DNA of 64,000 nt from an uncultured Bacteroidales bacterium (GTDB taxonomy: Bacteria > Bacteroidota > Bacteroidia > Bacteroidales > UBA932). Where the stretch lies: assembly GCA_900318355.1 (NCBI GenBank), contig ONKE01000056.1:1-64000 (forward strand), given 5' to 3'. A program made the translations under genes and the position numbers. How positions within the stretch are numbered: the stretch's first letter is position 1; each line of letters opens with the position of its first letter. Under the pieces are notes generated by a model. It was not told where the DNA came from. It searched no databases and saw only the letters and a list, made by a program, of their open reading frames with translations. Below, one piece after another: positions 51,889 to 60,939 of the stretch.

Positions 51889-53607
51889 TCAGTCGCAATA
51901 GGCAATCACTTTGCCGTCTTCGGTGAGGAACACCTTTCCGCGCTGCATGATGCGGGTGCCGGCGGGGATTTCATAGAGGAGCACCGCTTTTCCGGCCGGG
52001 ATGGTGACGGTGCAGTCTCCGGTCTTTCCATTGGCGGCATAGTCGCATGCGACGCCGTCCAGCAGGTCATATGCCTGTTTGCCCTCAGGCTTGTATGTGA
52101 CCGTTTTGTCTTCGTCGTAAGGATTGTACAGCAGATGGCAGGGGAACGGCCGGGCGGCATAGAAATCCGTCACGTTGCAGTCGAGCGAAAGGATGCATTC
52201 AACATCCGTCGTGGAGATGATTGCGCCGAAGATACCGATGGGAGAGGTGCTGTAGAGGCTGAACATCGTCTGGGGCGGCATGCCGCTCGTCCATGACGGT
52301 CCGTCTCCCTCGGCGACCGGCACGGCGGAAATCTTGCCGTACCTGTCGGTCTTGCGCAGTCCTTCGTAGCCGATAATGTTGCCTGTCAGGTTCTTAAGCT
52401 CCGGGCAGGCCTGGTGGTCGTCGTCGATTTCCAGCGGGAAAAACAGCCTGGAGGCGTTGGCGTTGTTGAGCATCCATTTGCCGATGGCGGTGGCCAGTGA
52501 AGGGTCATATTTTACCATCGGAACCAGCGGCCAGGCCATTTCGTAGCAGTTCATCTGGAAGGCGTAGCCACCGCCGTCGGTGATGCTGCCCTGGAGGCCG
52601 TGGACGTCGTAATCGCCCCAGCGCTCACAGACAACGCCCCATCCCCAGCGGCCGCGGGAGCCGTCGAAGGACCATTTCAGGATCTTCGGCACGTCGTAGG
52701 CCGTCCCTGCGGTTGCATTGAGATAGGCGGCGCAGTAGGCGCCGAACGGCATCAGGATTTCATAGAACCGGCTCTGCGACTGGCTGCTCAGCACGTCCAT
52801 CGCGTGGATTGCGCGGTCACGGTAGCGGCTGTCTCCGAACTTGTTGTAGGCCTGCAGCAGCACGTAGGCATGGCCGGCGGCGGCATCCTCCTGAGCGGGA
52901 ATATTGGTCTTGAACCCGTGCAGGGAGTAGTAGTTGAAGAAGGTGTAGCTGTAGTTGTCGCCCATGGTCTCGTCGGCTTTCGCAAACTGGTCGGCGATTG
53001 AACGCTGGATTTCATCCGCCCCTTCCACGCCCGGGAAAAGGTCGCATACCCCGTAGTAGAGCAGGTTGGGCAGGACGTTGTACCACCAGTCGCCTGCGAA
53101 GCCCGTCGTGTTGTTGAGCATGATGTTCCACTTCGTATTGCGTGAGAAGTAGTTCTGCAGCATCTTGGGGTAGTTGTAGCCGTCCTGGGACGTCTTGTCG
53201 ATGCCCACCAGGCCGGCGCCCATGACGGCGGCGATGGTGTTGATGCCCTCATGGCTGCCGCCTCCGCCCTGTCGCGGGTCGCCGACGGTGGTCTTCAGTC
53301 CGAAGGTCTCCTGGTCGACATTCTGGCGGGTGTTGTCGATCCAAATGAGCGGACGTACATCGTCCTTGGTGTTCCAGTCGAAGACGTAGGAGTCATAGTC
53401 CAGCGCTTTCTGCCTCCAGGGCAGCATCTTGTAGGGCTGGGGGAGGTTGGGCATATTGTCGATGCGGGGGATGGACACCTGTTTGACCGGGAATCCGAGC
53501 AACGCGTCGAATACGGGCTCCTCCTCGTTTCCACCGGTGATATCCCGGTTGTTGTTGCAGCCGTACAGGCAGCCTGCGACGGCCAGCAGGACCATGAATC
53601 TTTTCAT
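51889..53607 (-). CDS. Uncharacterised lipoprotein, probable helical-toroid enzyme (PUL C, copy 1)
   Basis: A 572-residue lipoprotein (lipobox GCLYGC) of a family I cannot name. After the lipid anchor comes LPQPYKMLPWRQKALDYDSY, then a long region of paired helices (residues about 120-400) with aromatic-rich segments such as GDWWYNVLPNLLYYG, AAAGHAYVLLQAYNKFGD and RFYEILMPFGAY, which resembles an (alpha/alpha)6 toroid seen in several glycosidases and lyases. The last about 120 residues look like a beta-sandwich. A paralogue of similar length lies at 59242 on the other side of SusC/SusD. Its place in a PUL and the surface-type anchor suggest glycan degradation or binding. A strong hairpin separates it from the preceding gene. 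Confidence 0.7.
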   Translation of the reverse strand: MKRFMVLLAVAGCLYGCNNNRDITGGNEEEPVFDALLGFPVKQVSIPRIDNMPNLPQPYKMLPWRQKALDYDSYVFDWNTKDDVRPLIWIDNTRQNVDQETFGLKTTVGDPRQGGGGSHEGINTIAAVMGAGLVGIDKTSQDGYNYPKMLQNYFSRNTKWNIMLNNTTGFAGDWWYNVLPNLLYYGVCDLFPGVEGADEIQRSIADQFAKADETMGDNYSYTFFNYYSLHGFKTNIPAQEDAAAGHAYVLLQAYNKFGDSRYRDRAIHAMDVLSSQSQSRFYEILMPFGAYCAAYLNATAGTAYDVPKILKWSFDGSRGRWGWGVVCERWGDYDVHGLQGSITDGGGYAFQMNCYEMAWPLVPMVKYDPSLATAIGKWMLNNANASRLFFPLEIDDDHQACPELKNLTGNIIGYEGLRKTDRYGKISAVPVAEGDGPSWTSGMPPQTMFSLYSTSPIGIFGAIISTTDVECILSLDCNVTDFYAARPFPCHLLYNPYDEDKTVTYKPEGKQAYDLLDGVACDYAANGKTGDCTVTIPAGKAVLLYEIPAGTRIMQRGKVFLTEDGKVIAYCD

Positions 53608-53625
53608 AACTGACGGGAAAATTGG

Positions 53626-53657
53626 AAACCGGCGGCAGGATCAGCCGCCGCCGGCTT
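53626..53657 (-). terminator. Strong intra-operon hairpin (terminator-like or attenuator)
   Basis: On the minus strand AAGCCGGCGGC (53657-53647) and GCCGCCGGTTT (53636-53626) form an 11-base-pair GC-rich stem with one G-T pair and a 10-base loop, followed by CCAATTTT. It lies between the LamG gene stop and the next lipoprotein ATG, 18 bases before that ATG. Confidence 0.7.
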
Positions 53658-53670
53658 AATTGGGCAGAAA

Positions 53671-54744
53671 TTACTTCTGGTCGTTGTAGAGTTTGCTAAT
53701 CTGACCCTGGGAAAGGGCGACGCTGTAGACTGCAAGTTCGTCGATGGCGCCATGGAAATAAGCATCCCACTTTGCGATTTCGGCGTTGTCGGTGCCACGC
53801 TTCATGCCGATGGTCTCGTCGGAACCGATGGCCAGTTCGACAATCTCGGTCCTGTCACTTGCGATGGGAGCGATCTTGGTGCCTGCACCGTGCTTCTCCT
53901 TCGTGCCGTCCATATGGGCGTTGCCAGCCCAGGTCTTGGTCAGTTCGCCGTTGACATAGAATTTGACCTCACCGGTCTCGTTGGTCCAGGTGACTACAAG
54001 GTGATCCCAGCGGCCAACTGCGACGGAAGCATCGTGCTCGTTGTCCATATCGGAGCAACCGTTGTTCGTAGTGAAGGTGAAGAACGGTTTGCCGCCGTCC
54101 TGGGTCTGGAACTTCCAAACATGCCAGCTGTCGAGGGAAACGATGTAGTTGGAGGCGCGGAGCTCGTCGGGCTTGACCCAGCAAGCGATGGAGATTGCGC
54201 CGAGGCCGGTCAGGGCGTTGGCATCGTAGTCGGCGATGGAAAGGTGGGAAGCATCGGCGAAATGGAGGGCCTTGCCAACCTTGCCGTCGACGAACTCGGG
54301 GAGTTTGGTCTCAGGGAATATTTCCTCGGCGCCCTTCTGGAACTTGGCGGTCCACTGGTTCTTGCCGGTGGTCTTGAGCTCGGTGCCCTCACCTTCGTCG
54401 AAGCTGAGCTTGAAGATGGTGTCGGCGGTCTTGATGGCGTCGACTGCAGACTCCTTGAAAGTCGTGATAGCGTCGCCCAGACGGGAAACGAGGCTGGCCA
54501 CGGAAGCGGCGGAAGTTGCCTGATCCACTGCACCTTCGACTGCGGTGATGGTCTTGTTGAATTCGTCGATGGCGGCCTGAGGATAGGTCGTGGTGCTGGC
54601 ACCCTGGACGAGGGTCTTGGCCTGGGCGATCAGCGCGGTCAGTTCGGTCTTGTCGACGCTGCCGTTGTCCTTTGTGCCTTCGGGCTTGCAACCAATGGCG
54701 AGAATCGCGATGGCGGCAAAAGCAATTGCAAAAATTTTTTTCAT
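53671..54744 (-). CDS. Surface lipoprotein with FIVAR-like helical and LamG domains (PUL C)
   Basis: A 357-residue lipoprotein (lipobox LAIGC) in the SusE/F position after SusD. Residues 30-105 are a helical FIVAR-like segment (LTALIAQAKTLVQG, AIDEFNKTITAVEGAV), which may serve as a spacer. Residues about 115-350 form a LamG/concanavalin-type jelly roll with ISIACWVKPDELRASNYIVS, GRWDHLVVTWTNETGEVKFY and a final GAIDELAVYSVALS, all typical LamG landmarks. I infer carbohydrate binding at the surface. The 58-base gap to SusD holds AT-rich sequence only; a strong hairpin follows the stop. Confidence 0.8.
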   Translation of the reverse strand: MKKIFAIAFAAIAILAIGCKPEGTKDNGSVDKTELTALIAQAKTLVQGASTTTYPQAAIDEFNKTITAVEGAVDQATSAASVASLVSRLGDAITTFKESAVDAIKTADTIFKLSFDEGEGTELKTTGKNQWTAKFQKGAEEIFPETKLPEFVDGKVGKALHFADASHLSIADYDANALTGLGAISIACWVKPDELRASNYIVSLDSWHVWKFQTQDGGKPFFTFTTNNGCSDMDNEHDASVAVGRWDHLVVTWTNETGEVKFYVNGELTKTWAGNAHMDGTKEKHGAGTKIAPIASDRTEIVELAIGSDETIGMKRGTDNAEIAKWDAYFHGAIDELAVYSVALSQGQISKLYNDQK

Positions 54745-54802
54745 TGCGTTTGTTTGGTTAATGGTTAATGAATAAGTATTTGGTTTTGATTTTAGTAATA
54801 CC

Positions 54803-56188
54803 TTATTTGAGGGCCGCGTTGGCTTCCGTTTCGCTCTGCGGAATCGGGAAATAGTAGCGGTCGGACGGCCAGCAGGCGGAGCCCAGGGCAGCCACGGCGT
54901 AGTCCTTTCCGTAGCGCATCACGTCGAAGAAACGGTGGAACTCGAATCCGAGTTCGCGGCGGCGCTCCTTGCGGATGGCTTCGCGCAGATCGGCCTGGTT
55001 GTCGGCCTTGACCTTGCCCAGTCCGGCACGCTGGCGCACGAGATCCAGCGCGTCGGCGGCGCCTGCGCCACCCGTCTCGTTGAGGGCCTCTGCCTTGAGG
55101 AGCAGCACTTCGGCATAGCGGATGCGATGCTGCGGGACCATGGTCTGGCTCTTGGCGATGTCTTCGGTCTTGTCGGTGTCGTATTTCTTCACGAGATAGC
55201 CTGTGACGTTGCCCCAGGCGGCCTGGAAGGTCGTTCCGTTGAACCAGGGTTGGCCGTCGCGGCCAATGGAGGCGTCGAGTCGCACGTCACCGTCCTCGTC
55301 GAAGCAGTCGACGAAGGACTGGGTCGGCTGGTTGAAGTGATAGCCGCCTTCTTCCGAGAAGGGGGAGAACCAGACGTTGAGGTTGTTGCCGCGGGAGGCG
55401 GTCTTCGTGTTCATGTAACGGATGGCGAACAGGCTTTCAACGCTGTTCTCGCCGCCCTCCTTGAACAGGTCGGCGTAGTTCGGCTCCAGGTCGAAGCCGT
55501 CATTGTTGTTCTCCAGCGAAGTGATGGCAGCGAGGGCCTCCTCGTACTTGCCCTGGAAAACCTTGCTCTTGGCCAGCAGGGCGTAGGCGGCGCCGCGTCC
55601 GACCCGTCCGCCGTTGCCCTTGGGAAGTCCTGCGGCGGCCTCGGTCAGGTCGCGGTCGATCTGGGCATAGATGTCGGCGACGGGGGAAAGACCCACGTGA
55701 ATGGCCGCGGAAGTGTTCTGCGTGCGCGTTTTCAGCGGCACCTGGCCGAAAATGTTGACCAGATTGAAATAGGAATAGGCGCGGAGGAACTTCGCTTCGC
55801 CGATGAGGCGGGCTTTCGTCGTCTCGTTGATCTCCATGCCCGAGATTCCGTCGATTGCGTTGTTGGCGCGGGCGATGGTCTCGTAGGTGCTCTTCCAGAA
55901 CTGGTCGAGGGATCCGTTGTCGCTCGTTGCGATAAACTGGTCTATTTCACCAATCTGCGGCTGGTCGCCGTCGTCGCCGCCCTTGACGGAGTCGTCGGAC
56001 GCAACGTCGCCGAAAATCCACAGCACGTTGTCGTAAAGGGAGTTGTAGATGGCGTTGACCGCCAGTTCCGCCTTGCTCTCAGAGGTATAGTAGTTTTCGG
56101 CCGTGTAGCCGCCCTTGAGCGTCTCATCCAGGAAGTTGCAGGATACTGCAGCCAGGACTGACAGAAGGAGTGTAATCGTCTTTTTCAT
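54803..56188 (-). CDS. SusD/RagB-type surface glycan-binding lipoprotein (PUL C)
   Basis: A 461-residue SusD-family lipoprotein (lipobox AAVSC), shorter than the two copies in PULs A and B and only distantly related to them. Family features are ARANNAIDGISG, GEAKFLRAYSYFNLVNIFGQ, the RYAEVLLLKAEALNETGG repeat and the C-terminal RKERRRELGFEFHRFFDVMR motif. The start is four bases after the SusC stop, so translation is likely coupled. It should form the transporter lid with the SusC at 56193. Confidence 0.95.
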   Translation of the reverse strand: MKKTITLLLSVLAAVSCNFLDETLKGGYTAENYYTSESKAELAVNAIYNSLYDNVLWIFGDVASDDSVKGGDDGDQPQIGEIDQFIATSDNGSLDQFWKSTYETIARANNAIDGISGMEINETTKARLIGEAKFLRAYSYFNLVNIFGQVPLKTRTQNTSAAIHVGLSPVADIYAQIDRDLTEAAAGLPKGNGGRVGRGAAYALLAKSKVFQGKYEEALAAITSLENNNDGFDLEPNYADLFKEGGENSVESLFAIRYMNTKTASRGNNLNVWFSPFSEEGGYHFNQPTQSFVDCFDEDGDVRLDASIGRDGQPWFNGTTFQAAWGNVTGYLVKKYDTDKTEDIAKSQTMVPQHRIRYAEVLLLKAEALNETGGAGAADALDLVRQRAGLGKVKADNQADLREAIRKERRRELGFEFHRFFDVMRYGKDYAVAALGSACWPSDRYYFPIPQSETEANAALK

Positions 56189-56192
56189 AACC

Positions 56193-59100
56193 TTAGAAAG
56201 TTAAGTTGATACCCAGGGTCACGCTCTTTGCGACAGGGTAGTTGCCCCAGTCGATGCCGTTGGCACGGTCGCCTTCGGAGGTGGAGTTGGCGTTGACGGT
56301 CATTTCCGGGTCAAGGCCGGTGTAACCGGTGAAGGTCAGCAGGTTGTTGCCGGCGATGTAGGCCCGCAGGTGGGAGATTTTCCAGGCTTCGGGCAGCTTG
56401 AAGGTGTAGCCGAGCTGGATGTTCTTCAGACGCACGTAGCTGCCGTCCTCGAGGAAGCGGGTGGAAACCTTGCGGTTGTTGGGCGAGCTCCAGGAGGCGC
56501 GGGGCTGGGTTGTGGACGGGTTGGAGGGCGTCCAGTGCTCGTTGTAGTAGCGGAGCGTGGCCGGGAAGCCGCGGTAGAAGCCTTCCGAGTCGTTCAGGTA
56601 CTGGACGTAGATCTTCTGTCCGAATGCGCCCTGGAAGAACATGGAGGCGTCGAAGCCCTTCCAGTTGAACGCCAGGTTGAGTCCTGCGGTGAAGGTCGGG
56701 ATGGCGCTGCCGACGAAGGTGCGGTCCTTTTCGTTGATGACGCCGTCTTCGCAGACATCGGCATATTTCACGTCGCCGGGAACGACGTTTTTGCCCTGGT
56801 TGGCCGCGAGGAGGATTTCCGTCTCGTTCTGGAAGATTCCGTCCATCTTGTACATGTAGAAGGAACCGATAGGATGGCCGACTTCGGTGCGGGTGGCGTT
56901 GACTCCGTCATTGACCAGACCGCCGACCATCGGGGAGACGAGGCTCAGGACTTCGTTGTGGAGGTAGCCGCCGTTGAGGGTAACGTCGAAGCCCCAGTCG
57001 CGGAACTGACGGCGGTAGAAGATTTCCAGGTCGACGCCGGCGTTGAGCACGCTGCCGTTGTTGACCCATGCCGGGGCCGTGCGGCCGACGGATGACGGGA
57101 GGGATTCCTGCACCAGCATGTCGTCGGTCACTTTGTAGTAACCGTCGATGGATGCGCCCAGGGAGCCGTCCAGCACTTCGAGGTCGATACCGGCGTTGAG
57201 CTGGCGGGAAGTCTCCCACTTGAGTTCGGCGTTGCCGAGGGTTGTCTGGGCATAGCCGTCCACGGCACTGCCGCCGAAGGTATACCAATATTTGCCGGAA
57301 TAGCGGTCAGAATAGGCGTAGAGGCCGATATTCTGGTTGCCGATGGCACCGTAACCGGCGCGCAGCTTGAGTTTGCTCAGCCAGGATACATCCTTGAGGA
57401 ATTCTTCCTGCTCCATGTTCCAGCCGGCGGATACCGAGTAGAAGGTGCCCCAGCGGTTGCCTTTGCTGAAGCGGGACGAGCCGTCTTCGCGGAGGATGGC
57501 CGAAACGTAGTATTTTCCGTCGAAGTTGTAGTTGGCGTTGAGGAAGAAGGACAGGAGCGCGGAGGCGTTTTCGCCGGTGTTGGCGTTGAGCGTGCCATCT
57601 CCGAGGCCGATGTAGAGGAGGTCGGGGTCGTTGCTGGCGAACTTCTCGTTGCTGGCGTCCTGGATGCGCTCGTGGTTGCGGATGGCTTCGGCGCCCACGA
57701 GGTAGTTGATGTGGTGGCGGCCGGCCTCGATCGAGTGGTTGAAGGTCGAGTTGACCGTCCAGTTCGCGTTTTCATTGTTGCGGACCGTCAGGCTGTTGGT
57801 CGCGTTGATGCGGTCGTCGGTACCCCATGTACGGTGGAAGACGCGGAAATCGTTGTTGCGGTAGTCCAGACCGAAGGTCGTCTTCCAGAAGATGTTCTTG
57901 GTGAAGTTGATAATCACGTTGCCGGTGGCGAGCAGGGACTTGGTCCTGTTGGTCCTGTCGGTGTATTCGGCCAGTCCTTCAGGGCTGTAGCCGTTGCCGA
58001 AGAAGGAGTTGTAGAGGGAGTTGCCGTAGTATTCGGACGGGGAATCGACGTAGTTGCCATCGGCGTCATAGACTGGGATGGCAGGGTTGCGGAACAGTGC
58101 ATAACGCACGACGCTGCCGCCCTGGTCGTTGTTGTAGCCGTCGCCGGAGGAGGCGAGGAGGCGGTTGTTGGCCAGCGAGCCGTTGACGTTGAGGCTGACC
58201 TTCAGCCAGTCCTTGACCTGAGAGGAGATGCTGGCGCGGACACCCGCACGGTTGTAGTCGGAGTGCTTGATGATACCGTCCTGGCCGAAGTAGTTGGCCG
58301 AAACCAGATACTGGGTCTTGCCGTTGCCGCCGCTCACGGAGAGCTCGTGCTGATGGATGGGGGCGACGCGGAAGATTTCCTCCAGGTGGTTGACGTCGGC
58401 GAAATCCTTGAGGTATTCGCCTTCGATGAGCTGACGCTTGATGGCGGAGGCGGCATTGTCGGCCACGGTCGCTTCGTTGTACAGCTCGATATACTGCTGG
58501 GTGTTGGTCATCTTCGGCAGCCTGCCGTGGAACTGGACGCCCGCCTGCATGTTGTAGGAGACGTGGGCGCTGCCGTCCTTGCCGGTCTTGGTCGTGATGA
58601 GCACGACGCCGTTGGTGGCGCGGGAGCCGTAGATGGCGGCAGAGGAGGCGTCTTTCAGGACGGAGATTTCCTCGATGTCGCTGGCGGCCAGAGTGTTGAG
58701 GGCGCCTTCCACCGGGATGCCGTCAACGATGTAGAGAGGTTCGTTGCTCGAGGAGATGGAGCCCGTACCGCGGACGCGGACGGAGATGCCTGCACCCGGA
58801 GCACCGGTCTCGGAGGTGACGTTGACACCGGCGATGCGGCCCTGAAGCGACTGCTGGACAGAGGCTACCGGTACCTTTTCGAGCTTGTCGCCGCCGACCT
58901 TGCTGACGGCGCCGAGCACATCGCGGCGTTTCATTACGGAATAACCGACCACCACCACTTCGTCAAGGAAGGCGGTGTCTTCTTCGAGAGCGGCGTCGAT
59001 GACTCCCGACCCGGTCACGGGCTTGGTGACGGACTTGTAGCCTACGTATTCGAATACAAGGTTTTTGCCCTCCGGGACGACAATCTCGTAGCGGCCGCTA

Positions 59101-59258
59101 AGATCGGTGGCGGCGCCGACGGAAGTACCTTCCGCATAGACGCTTACGCCGATCAGAGTTTCCCCGGTCGAGGCATCGGTGACGGTGCCGGTGACACGGT
59201 TCTGCGCCAGGGCGAGGCCGCCCCAAAGCAGAAGCAGGATACTAATAGCTCTTTTCAT
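56193..59258 (-). CDS. SusC/RagA-type TonB-dependent outer-membrane transporter (PUL C)
   Basis: A 1021-residue transporter with signal MKRAISILLLLWGGLALAQ, the carboxypeptidase-regulatory-like domain (VTGTVTDASTGETLIGVSVY), DEVVVVGYSVMKRRDVLGAV, a plug with VRVRGTGSISSSNEPLYIVD and AIYGSRATNGVVLITTK, and a barrel ending LGINLTF. It belongs to a different SusC subgroup from the PUL A and B copies. Its first 17 bases overlap the end of the upstream lipoprotein gene, and SusD starts four bases after its stop. It should import the oligosaccharides used by the GH130 enzyme in the same operon. Confidence 0.95.
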   Translation of the reverse strand: MKRAISILLLLWGGLALAQNRVTGTVTDASTGETLIGVSVYAEGTSVGAATDLSGRYEIVVPEGKNLVFEYVGYKSVTKPVTGSGVIDAALEEDTAFLDEVVVVGYSVMKRRDVLGAVSKVGGDKLEKVPVASVQQSLQGRIAGVNVTSETGAPGAGISVRVRGTGSISSSNEPLYIVDGIPVEGALNTLAASDIEEISVLKDASSAAIYGSRATNGVVLITTKTGKDGSAHVSYNMQAGVQFHGRLPKMTNTQQYIELYNEATVADNAASAIKRQLIEGEYLKDFADVNHLEEIFRVAPIHQHELSVSGGNGKTQYLVSANYFGQDGIIKHSDYNRAGVRASISSQVKDWLKVSLNVNGSLANNRLLASSGDGYNNDQGGSVVRYALFRNPAIPVYDADGNYVDSPSEYYGNSLYNSFFGNGYSPEGLAEYTDRTNRTKSLLATGNVIINFTKNIFWKTTFGLDYRNNDFRVFHRTWGTDDRINATNSLTVRNNENANWTVNSTFNHSIEAGRHHINYLVGAEAIRNHERIQDASNEKFASNDPDLLYIGLGDGTLNANTGENASALLSFFLNANYNFDGKYYVSAILREDGSSRFSKGNRWGTFYSVSAGWNMEQEEFLKDVSWLSKLKLRAGYGAIGNQNIGLYAYSDRYSGKYWYTFGGSAVDGYAQTTLGNAELKWETSRQLNAGIDLEVLDGSLGASIDGYYKVTDDMLVQESLPSSVGRTAPAWVNNGSVLNAGVDLEIFYRRQFRDWGFDVTLNGGYLHNEVLSLVSPMVGGLVNDGVNATRTEVGHPIGSFYMYKMDGIFQNETEILLAANQGKNVVPGDVKYADVCEDGVINEKDRTFVGSAIPTFTAGLNLAFNWKGFDASMFFQGAFGQKIYVQYLNDSEGFYRGFPATLRYYNEHWTPSNPSTTQPRASWSSPNNRKVSTRFLEDGSYVRLKNIQLGYTFKLPEAWKISHLRAYIAGNNLLTFTGYTGLDPEMTVNANSTSEGDRANGIDWGNYPVAKSVTLGINLTF

Positions 59259-60939
59259 ACAGGATAGTATTGTCTTTTATTGTTTTTCCGGCCGGGACCT
59301 CGGCGGTCAGCACGGCTGCGTCGGCCGGGACGGTGATTGTGCAGGTTCCTTCCGCTCCCTTGGCCAGATACTGCCCGGAGACGATGTCGATGATGTCGCA
59401 AACGCCTTGTCCACAGGTGTATGTGACAGTCTTGGCCTCGTCGTAGGGGTTGTAGTAAAGATAGGCGGGATACGGTTTGGAGGCATAGAAGTCCGTGGCG
59501 TGGCAGTCCAGGCGGAGGATGCCTTCGACGTCGGTCGTGGAGACGATGGCTCCGAGGATGCCAACGGCCGAGGTGCTGTAGACGCTGAACATGCTCTCCG
59601 GCGGATTCTTCTCGTTCCATAGCGGGCCGTCACCCAGGGCTACCGGATGGACGCCTTCATGCTCCTTGGGATTGAAGCGGAAGTCTTCGTAGCGGAGGCC
59701 TTCGTATGCGATGATGGAGTTGGTGTAGTCCTGCATGCCGGGCAGGCACTGGTGCTTGTCGGGCAGCTGGTCGGGGAAGAACAGGCGGCAGGCGTTGACG
59801 TTGTTGAGCATCCATTTGCCTATTGCCCTTGCGAACTGAGGCTGATACTTCACCATGGGGACGAAAGGCCATGCAACGTCGATGCTGTTCATCAGGAAAG
59901 CGAAGCCGCCGTGGTCGATCAGGCTGCCCTGGAGGCCGCTGATGTCGTAGTCGCCCCACTTTCCGGCGGTGATGCCCCAGCCGTTGCGTCCGTCAGGAGC
60001 GGTGCAGCCGTCGAATACCCAGTCCAGCATTTTCGCTATGTCGAAAGAACATCCCTGCTCGGCGTTGAGCCTTGCCGCGGTGTAGATGCCCATCGGCAGG
60101 AGAATCTCGTAGAAACGGCTTTCCTTCTGGCCCTCAAGTGCTTTGAGGGCGGAAATCGCGTGATCGAGGTATTTCTTGTCGCCGAACTTGCGGAATGCGC
60201 TGTAGAGCACCCATGCGTGGCCGCCTGCGGCGTCCTGCTGCTTGGGAATCCAGTTGTTGCAGCCCTTCATCTGAGCGTAGTCGAAATAGGTGAAGTCGTA
60301 GTTGCCGGCCAGGACGGAGTCGGCCTTGGCGAACTGCTCGGCCACCGTGCGCTGGATTTCCTCGGCTCCGTCCACGCCCGGGAAAATGTCGCTGACGGCG
60401 TAGAAGAGGATGTTGGGATAGACGTCGTACCACCAGTCACGGCCGTAACCGCCGCCCAGCAGAGCCACTTCGGGGCAGGTGTTGTTCATGACGATGTTCC
60501 AGCCGTTGTCGGTGTTGAAGTAGTTCTGGGCCATCTTCACCCAGTTGTAGCCGTTCTGGTCGGTCTTGTCTATGCCGCAGAGTCCGGCTCCCAGGAGGGT
60601 GTGGAGGATGCAGAGGCTTTCGTGGAATTCCCCGCCGTTGACGTCGGGACCTTGACGGGCGTCCTTCATCGCGGTGTAGAGCCCGAAGGTCTGCTGGTCG
60701 ATGTTCCTGCGGGAATCGTCCAGCCAGATGACGGGACCGGCCGGGAGCTTGGAGTCGAAGTCGAATGCATAGGCGTCGAAATCAAGGGCCTTCTGCCTCC
60801 AGTCCAGGATTTTGAGCGGCTGCGGGAGGGACGGCATCATTTCCACCCTGGCGATGTCCTGCTGCGGGACGGGCTGTCCTTCATACCGGCCGCTGCAGGC
60901 GACTGCGAGCAGGGCCGAAAGAATAATCAGGCGTTTCAT
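59242..60939 (-). CDS. Uncharacterised lipoprotein, probable helical-toroid enzyme (PUL C, copy 2)
   Basis: A 565-residue lipoprotein (lipobox LLAVAC), paralogous to the protein at 51889. Shared landmarks are WRQKALDFDAY, a NIDQQTFGLYT segment, GAGLCGIDKTDQNGYNW, GRDWWYDVYPNILFYAVSD, FPGVDGAEEIQRTVAEQFAK and VSTTDVEGILRLDC near the C-terminal beta-sandwich. Conserved His, Asp and aromatic residues across the pair are candidates for an active site. It overlaps the MFS gene by four bases upstream and SusC by 17 bases downstream. I do not assign an activity. Confidence 0.7.
   Translation of the reverse strand: MKRLIILSALLAVACSGRYEGQPVPQQDIARVEMMPSLPQPLKILDWRQKALDFDAYAFDFDSKLPAGPVIWLDDSRRNIDQQTFGLYTAMKDARQGPDVNGGEFHESLCILHTLLGAGLCGIDKTDQNGYNWVKMAQNYFNTDNGWNIVMNNTCPEVALLGGGYGRDWWYDVYPNILFYAVSDIFPGVDGAEEIQRTVAEQFAKADSVLAGNYDFTYFDYAQMKGCNNWIPKQQDAAGGHAWVLYSAFRKFGDKKYLDHAISALKALEGQKESRFYEILLPMGIYTAARLNAEQGCSFDIAKMLDWVFDGCTAPDGRNGWGITAGKWGDYDISGLQGSLIDHGGFAFLMNSIDVAWPFVPMVKYQPQFARAIGKWMLNNVNACRLFFPDQLPDKHQCLPGMQDYTNSIIAYEGLRYEDFRFNPKEHEGVHPVALGDGPLWNEKNPPESMFSVYSTSAVGILGAIVSTTDVEGILRLDCHATDFYASKPYPAYLYYNPYDEAKTVTYTCGQGVCDIIDIVSGQYLAKGAEGTCTITVPADAAVLTAEVPAGKTIKDNTILYEKSY

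Noticed and set aside
57672..59267. 531-codon plus-strand frame opposite the PUL C SusC gene
   Set aside because: Antisense shadow; translation is a Val/Gly/Asp-rich mirror with no signal peptide or motif.
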